Shown here: piece after piece, positions 60,777 to 64,000 of the stretch
How positions within the stretch are numbered: the first letter of the stretch is position 1
Layout: every line of letters begins with the position of its first letter
DNA from: Pedococcus cremeus
GTDB taxonomy: Bacteria > Actinomycetota > Actinomycetes > Actinomycetales > Dermatophilaceae
Reading direction: 5' to 3'
DNA: 64,000 nucleotides
NCBI RefSeq assembly: GCF_900111375.1
Contig: NZ_FOHB01000008.1
Location: 186,001 to 250,000, forward strand
Program-made: the position numbers and the translations under genes
Notes under the pieces: generated by a model
The model's database searches: none
Seen by the model: only the letters and a program-made list of their open reading frames with translations
What the model was told of the DNA's origin: nothing

Positions 60777-62609
60777 ATGGCGAACCTCATCTCGGTCGAG
60801 CGTGCCTCGCTCGCCCTCGGCACCAACCAGGTCCTCGACGACGTCTCCCTCGGCGTCAACGGCGGGGCCCGCATCGGCGTGGTCGGGCGCAACGGTGGCG
60901 GCAAGTCCACCTTGATGCGTGTGCTCGCCGGCCTCCAGGCCATCGACTCGGGCCGGGTGACGCGGGCGGGTGACGCGAAGCTCGGCATGCTCGCCCAGAC
61001 CGACGACCTCGACCCGTCGGCGACGGTGCGCCAGGCGGTGCTGGGCGACCTGCCCGAGCACGTCTGGGCCGGCGACGCCCGGGTTCGGGACGTCATGACC
61101 GGCCTGCTCGGCGGGGTGGAGGCCCAGGCGGTCGGAGGGCTGGAGGCCGTGGTCGGGCCGATGTCCGGCGGTGAGCGACGCCGGCTGGCGCTGGCCCGGC
61201 TGCTCGTCGCGGGTCCCGACGTCCTCCTGCTCGACGAGCCCACGAACCACCTCGACGTCGAGGGCGTCGCGTGGCTCGCCGAACACCTCGTCACCCACCG
61301 TGCCCGTCCGGACAACGCGCTCGTCGCGATCACCCACGACCGCTGGTTCCTCGACGCGGTGGCGACCATGACGTGGGAGGTCACGGGCGGCGGGGTCCAC
61401 GACTACGAGGGCGGCTACGCGGCATACGTGTTGGCCAAGGCGGAGCGCGAGCGGATGGCCGCGGTGACCGCGGAGCGCCGCGACAACCTGCTCCGCAAGG
61501 AGCTCGCCTGGCTGCGCCGTGGCGCGCCGGCCCGCACCAGCAAGCCGAAGTTCCGCATCGATGCTGCCAACTCGCTCATCGCCGACGAGCCGCCGGCGCG
61601 CGACGACGTCGAGCTGCTGCGGTTCGCGAGCACCCGGCTCGGCAAGGACGTCGTCGACCTGCTCGACGCGAGCGTCGAGCTCGGCGGGCGCACCCTGCTC
61701 GACCGGATCACGTGGCGCCTGGCGCCGGGGGAGCGGGTCGGCATCGTCGGCGTCAACGGTTCCGGGAAGTCGACCCTGCTGCGCGCCATCGCCGGCGAGG
61801 TGCCACTCAGCTCCGGCAAGCGGAAGGTCGGGGCGACCGTGCAGCTCGCCTACCTCTCGCAGGAGGTGCGCGAGCTAGACCGGTATGCCGCGTGGCGCGT
61901 CATCGAGGCGGTCGAGGACGTGCGCAAGTACATCCGGTTGGGCAAGAAGGAGATCAGCGCCTCCCAGCTCGCGCAGCGGCTCGGCTTCACCGGTGGCCGC
62001 CAGCAGACGCGGGTGAGCGACCTCTCCGGTGGCGAGCGTCGGCGGCTCCAGCTGACACGGCTGCTGATGTCGGAACCGAACGTCCTGCTCCTCGACGAGC
62101 CGACCAACGACCTCGACATCGAGACCCTGACCTCGCTCGAGGACGTGCTCGACGGCTGGGCCGGCACGTTGCTCGTCGTGTCGCACGACCGCTACCTGCT
62201 CGAGCGGATCTGCGACCGCCAGGTCGCCCTCATGGGTGATGGCAGGGTGAGCGACCTGCCAGGCGGCGTCGAGCAGTACCTCGAGCTGCGGCACGCCCAG
62301 GAGGCGACGGCGGCGGAGACCGGCCGAGCAGCGGTGGCCGCGGCGTCGGGCGGGTCCGTCGGGACCAGCGCCTCGGCGTCGGCAGGGCCCTCGCCTGCCG
62401 AGCTCAGGGATGCCCGCAAGGAGATGGCCCGCGTGGAGAAGCAGCTCGCCCGGCTCGCCGAGCGCGAGGAGCGGCTGCACTCCGCGATGGTGGAGGCGGC
62501 CACTGACCACGCCAAGGTGCTGGAGCTGAACGGCCAGCTGCGCGAGGTCGTCGACGAGCGCGAGGCGCTCGAGATGCAGTGGCTGGCCGCCGCCGACGTC
62601 GTGGGCTGA
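60777..62609 (+). CDS. ABC-F family ATPase (ribosome-associated)
   Basis: 610 aa. Two ABC domains: Walker A GRNGGGKSTLMRVL (about residues 37-50) and GVNGSGKSTLLRAI (about 324-337), signatures MSGGERRRLALARLLVAGPD and LSGGERRRLQLTRLLMSEPN, Walker B LLLDEPTNHLD and LLLDEPTNDLD, and no membrane part. Between them is the P-site/linker coiled coil (ERERMAAVTAERRDNLLRKE with RRGAPARTSKPK). The C-terminal tail is helical (ARKEMARVEKQLARLAERE). ABC-F proteins act on the ribosome E-site; roles include translation control and antibiotic resistance. The position after ispE is conserved in many actinobacteria. Confidence 0.92.
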   Translation: MANLISVERASLALGTNQVLDDVSLGVNGGARIGVVGRNGGGKSTLMRVLAGLQAIDSGRVTRAGDAKLGMLAQTDDLDPSATVRQAVLGDLPEHVWAGDARVRDVMTGLLGGVEAQAVGGLEAVVGPMSGGERRRLALARLLVAGPDVLLLDEPTNHLDVEGVAWLAEHLVTHRARPDNALVAITHDRWFLDAVATMTWEVTGGGVHDYEGGYAAYVLAKAERERMAAVTAERRDNLLRKELAWLRRGAPARTSKPKFRIDAANSLIADEPPARDDVELLRFASTRLGKDVVDLLDASVELGGRTLLDRITWRLAPGERVGIVGVNGSGKSTLLRAIAGEVPLSSGKRKVGATVQLAYLSQEVRELDRYAAWRVIEAVEDVRKYIRLGKKEISASQLAQRLGFTGGRQQTRVSDLSGGERRRLQLTRLLMSEPNVLLLDEPTNDLDIETLTSLEDVLDGWAGTLLVVSHDRYLLERICDRQVALMGDGRVSDLPGGVEQYLELRHAQEATAAETGRAAVAAASGGSVGTSASASAGPSPAELRDARKEMARVEKQLARLAEREERLHSAMVEAATDHAKVLELNGQLREVVDEREALEMQWLAAADVVG

Positions 62610-62613
62610 CCCA

Positions 62614-62638
62614 ACCCGCCACGACGCCGACGGCGGGT
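62614..62638. terminator. Convergent hairpin between ABC-F and the PNPOx-like gene
   Basis: ACCCGCC (62614-62620) pairs with GGCGGGT (62632-62638), in the 33-bp gap between the two stop codons. Short and without a T-run. Confidence 0.4.
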
Positions 62639-62642
62639 GTCG

Positions 62643-63074
62643 TCAGCCGGTGGGCCGCATGTGCTTCCACGGGAGGTCCAACCGGAAGAGCCGGCCGGTC
62701 ACCTCGACGGGCTTGATCTCGACGATGCTGAACTTGGCCGTGGGTACCCAGGGACGGAGCTGCAGATGTTCGGCGTCGTCCGCCTCCTCACCCTGCAGCT
62801 CACGCGCCGTGCCCCTCACGACTACGCTCATTGCCCGTTCGTCGTCGTAGCGGTCGATCTCGAACGCGACGTCCTGGTTCATCGTGATTCCCAGCAGCTT
62901 GCTGCCCTCCGCGGTGCGGAAGACGAGCCGGCCTCGGTGGACGACGTAGTTGATCGGCACGATGTGCACCTCGTTCACGAGGTGAAAAGCCAAGCGGCCG
63001 AACTCCTCCTGGCGCAGGAGCTCCCAGCAGTCGAGCTCGGGCAGCTCCGTCACGACGTCGTGGTTGTTGTCCAT
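62643..63074 (-). CDS. Pyridoxamine 5'-phosphate oxidase-like (PNPOx-fold) protein
   Basis: 143 aa from ATG 63074 with GGAGG close upstream. The split barrel starts ELDCWELLRQEEFGRLAFHL then VHIVPINYVVHRGRLVFRTA and KLLGITMNQDVAFEIDRYDD, the pattern of small nitroimidazole-resistance or F420/FMN-binding proteins of the PNPOx fold. It probably binds a flavin or F420 and acts in redox or stress. The gene lies alone, convergent with ABC-F. Confidence 0.83.
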   Translation of the reverse strand: MDNNHDVVTELPELDCWELLRQEEFGRLAFHLVNEVHIVPINYVVHRGRLVFRTAEGSKLLGITMNQDVAFEIDRYDDERAMSVVVRGTARELQGEEADDAEHLQLRPWVPTAKFSIVEIKPVEVTGRLFRLDLPWKHMRPTG

Positions 63075-63411
63075 GAGCCCTCCTCGGCCGCTCTTCCTGG
63101 TGCGCCAAACGTAGGACGGGAGAGGTCGATGCCGGATGGGTCCAAGGACTCAGGACGTTCCCGGTCCTGGCTGTGCGCAGATCTGCGTCTTGACGGCTCG
63201 GAGGGCCTCCGCTAGGCCCGCCGTGACTAACACCTACGTCGTAGGACGCTCTGGGCGGGAAACAGGAGCAACGACGCAAAAGGGATCGTCCTTCTGCCGG
63301 TGTTCCGGCTTCTGGCGCGGCGCTTCACTCGTCCTGCCCACTCCTCCGCCAGTACCAGGGGGCCCAGGGGGGGTACTGAAAGGCAATCTGACCACGACAG
63401 GAGCAGGAACC
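63075..63411. other. Gene-free stretch (337 bp)
   Basis: Holds the promoters of the two divergent genes. An inverted repeat CCTACGTCGTAGG (63233-63245) and another GGGTCC-AA-GGACTC (63138-63151, imperfect) are seen; neither matches a known operator that I can name. Confidence 0.4.
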
Positions 63412-64000
63412 ATGGGTAAGCACACCCGCCGCGGCTCAATGGCAGCCGCTGCAACCCTCGCAGTCGGCCTCGCATTCGGTGCGGCTGCTGCGACGGCGGC
63501 ACCGTCGTCCCCGAACCAGGACGACCCGGACCCGATGACCTGGGTCGCCACGAACGACGGCAACAAGAACCTCTTCCGGGTCGCCGGCACGGACCGTGTC
63601 GTCACGGCCATCAAGCTGATGAACGCCACCTCCAAGCGTTGGGGCCACTCGGTCATCATCGCCCGCAGCGACATCTTCCCCGACGCCCTCGCGGCTGCGC
63701 CCCTCGCGGACGTGCTCGACGCGCCGGTGCTGGTGTCGAAGCCCGGCAGCTCGATCGACAGCCGGGTCCTTGACGCCATCTCGCGTCGTCACTTCGACAA
63801 CGTGATCCTCCTCGGTGGCACGGGCGTGTTCACGGAGGCGGCTCGGGCCCAGCTCGAGGGCATGGGGCTCAGCGTCGAGCGCCAGCGCGGCATCGACCGC
63901 TACGAGACGGCAGTGGGCATCGCCAAGCGGACCGCCCATGAGCTCGCCATGCGCGCTCAGGCAGAGGGCTTCACCTGGAAGAAGACGGTGAACGTCTACC
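63412..64000 (+). CDS. Cell-wall-binding repeat (CWB2) protein, partial
   Basis: Starts at ATG 63412 (AGGAGCAGGAACC upstream) and runs off the right edge, so it is longer than 196 aa. A signal peptide (AAAATLAVGLAFGAAAATAA) then CWB2 repeats: FRVAGTDRVVTAIKLM, IIARSDIFPDALAAAPLADV, VILLGGTGVFTEAARAQLEG and RQRGIDRYETAVGIA. The pattern is the same as in the protein at 52275. The remaining part of the gene, and any extra domain, is outside the window. Confidence 0.85.
   Translation, partial: MGKHTRRGSMAAAATLAVGLAFGAAAATAAPSSPNQDDPDPMTWVATNDGNKNLFRVAGTDRVVTAIKLMNATSKRWGHSVIIARSDIFPDALAAAPLADVLDAPVLVSKPGSSIDSRVLDAISRRHFDNVILLGGTGVFTEAARAQLEGMGLSVERQRGIDRYETAVGIAKRTAHELAMRAQAEGFTWKKTVNVY

Noticed and set aside
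57314-61384. 1356-codon open frame on the minus strand
   Set aside because: It runs antisense to tatD, rpfB, rsmA, ispE and ABC-F, all with clear family motifs; a GC-rich shadow frame.
63138-63151. DosR-type box before the PNPOx-like gene
   Set aside because: GGGTCC-AA-GGACTC has the wrong half-sites for the DosR consensus (GGGACT/AGTCCC).

Overview
The window comes from a high-GC Gram-positive actinobacterium. Codon use, GTG starts, Kdp and Rpf families and several leaderless-type promoters fit, and the style of the proteins suggests the Intrasporangiaceae/Micrococcales. The genus cannot be fixed from the sequence alone. Both ends keep an order that I recall from Mycobacterium tuberculosis (galU-moeA1-rimJ-Rv0996 on the left; pmt, rsmI, metS, tatD, rpfB, ksgA, ispE on the right), so the ends are core chromosome and the middle is accessory.

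Left core (1-6650): 3' end of galU; a tightly overlapping moeA/glp-moaC-mogA-acetyltransferase run ending in a SepX/GlpR-like membrane protein; a DUF2231 membrane protein; and a divergent pair made of a secreted-repeat lipoprotein and an ECF sigma/zinc anti-sigma operon. The two divergent genes share matching ECF-type promoters (TGAACC-N16-CGTC on both strands).

Island (6660-29195): a complete tRNA-Ala(CGC) at 6660 is followed by broken integrase and AICE-type replication genes. A 168-bp direct repeat of the tRNA 3' end plus flank recurs at 29028-29195. A second integrase 3' end at 17471 divides the cargo in two. Module I (8253-17428) is a probable operon: AI-2E-family exporter, DUF1269-sulfatase fusion, DUF6325 protein, tiny basic protein, CPA1 antiporter, anaerobic-type sulfatase maturase (radical SAM) and a SulP transporter. 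Module II (17867-28479) has ClC-CtaG-SCO1, a MarR regulator with three copies of one palindromic operator, an ABC exporter, a DUF4396 protein, a second CPA1 antiporter, and a MerR-SulP pair.

Potassium block (29206-39909): kdpFABCDE and kup on the minus strand, with a divergent stand-alone KdpD-like DUF4118 protein. It abuts the island repeat directly and may be part of an older accretion.

Right accessory/core (40510-64000): secreted phosphoesterase, a protein of unknown function, VOC protein, a small Cys-rich protein-MFS operon under a CsoR-like palindrome, APC permease, an LAxTG wall-anchored Thr/Pro stalk protein, UdgX, protein O-mannosyltransferase, RsmI, CPBP protease, DUF4126, two cell-wall-binding (CWB2) proteins, RtcB, MetG, TatD, RpfB, RsmA, IspE, ABC-F and a PNPOx-like protein. 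The most interesting single object is the sulfatase/maturase/sulfate-transport module with its unusual DUF1269-sulfatase fusion. No rRNA, CRISPR array or intact transposase was seen.
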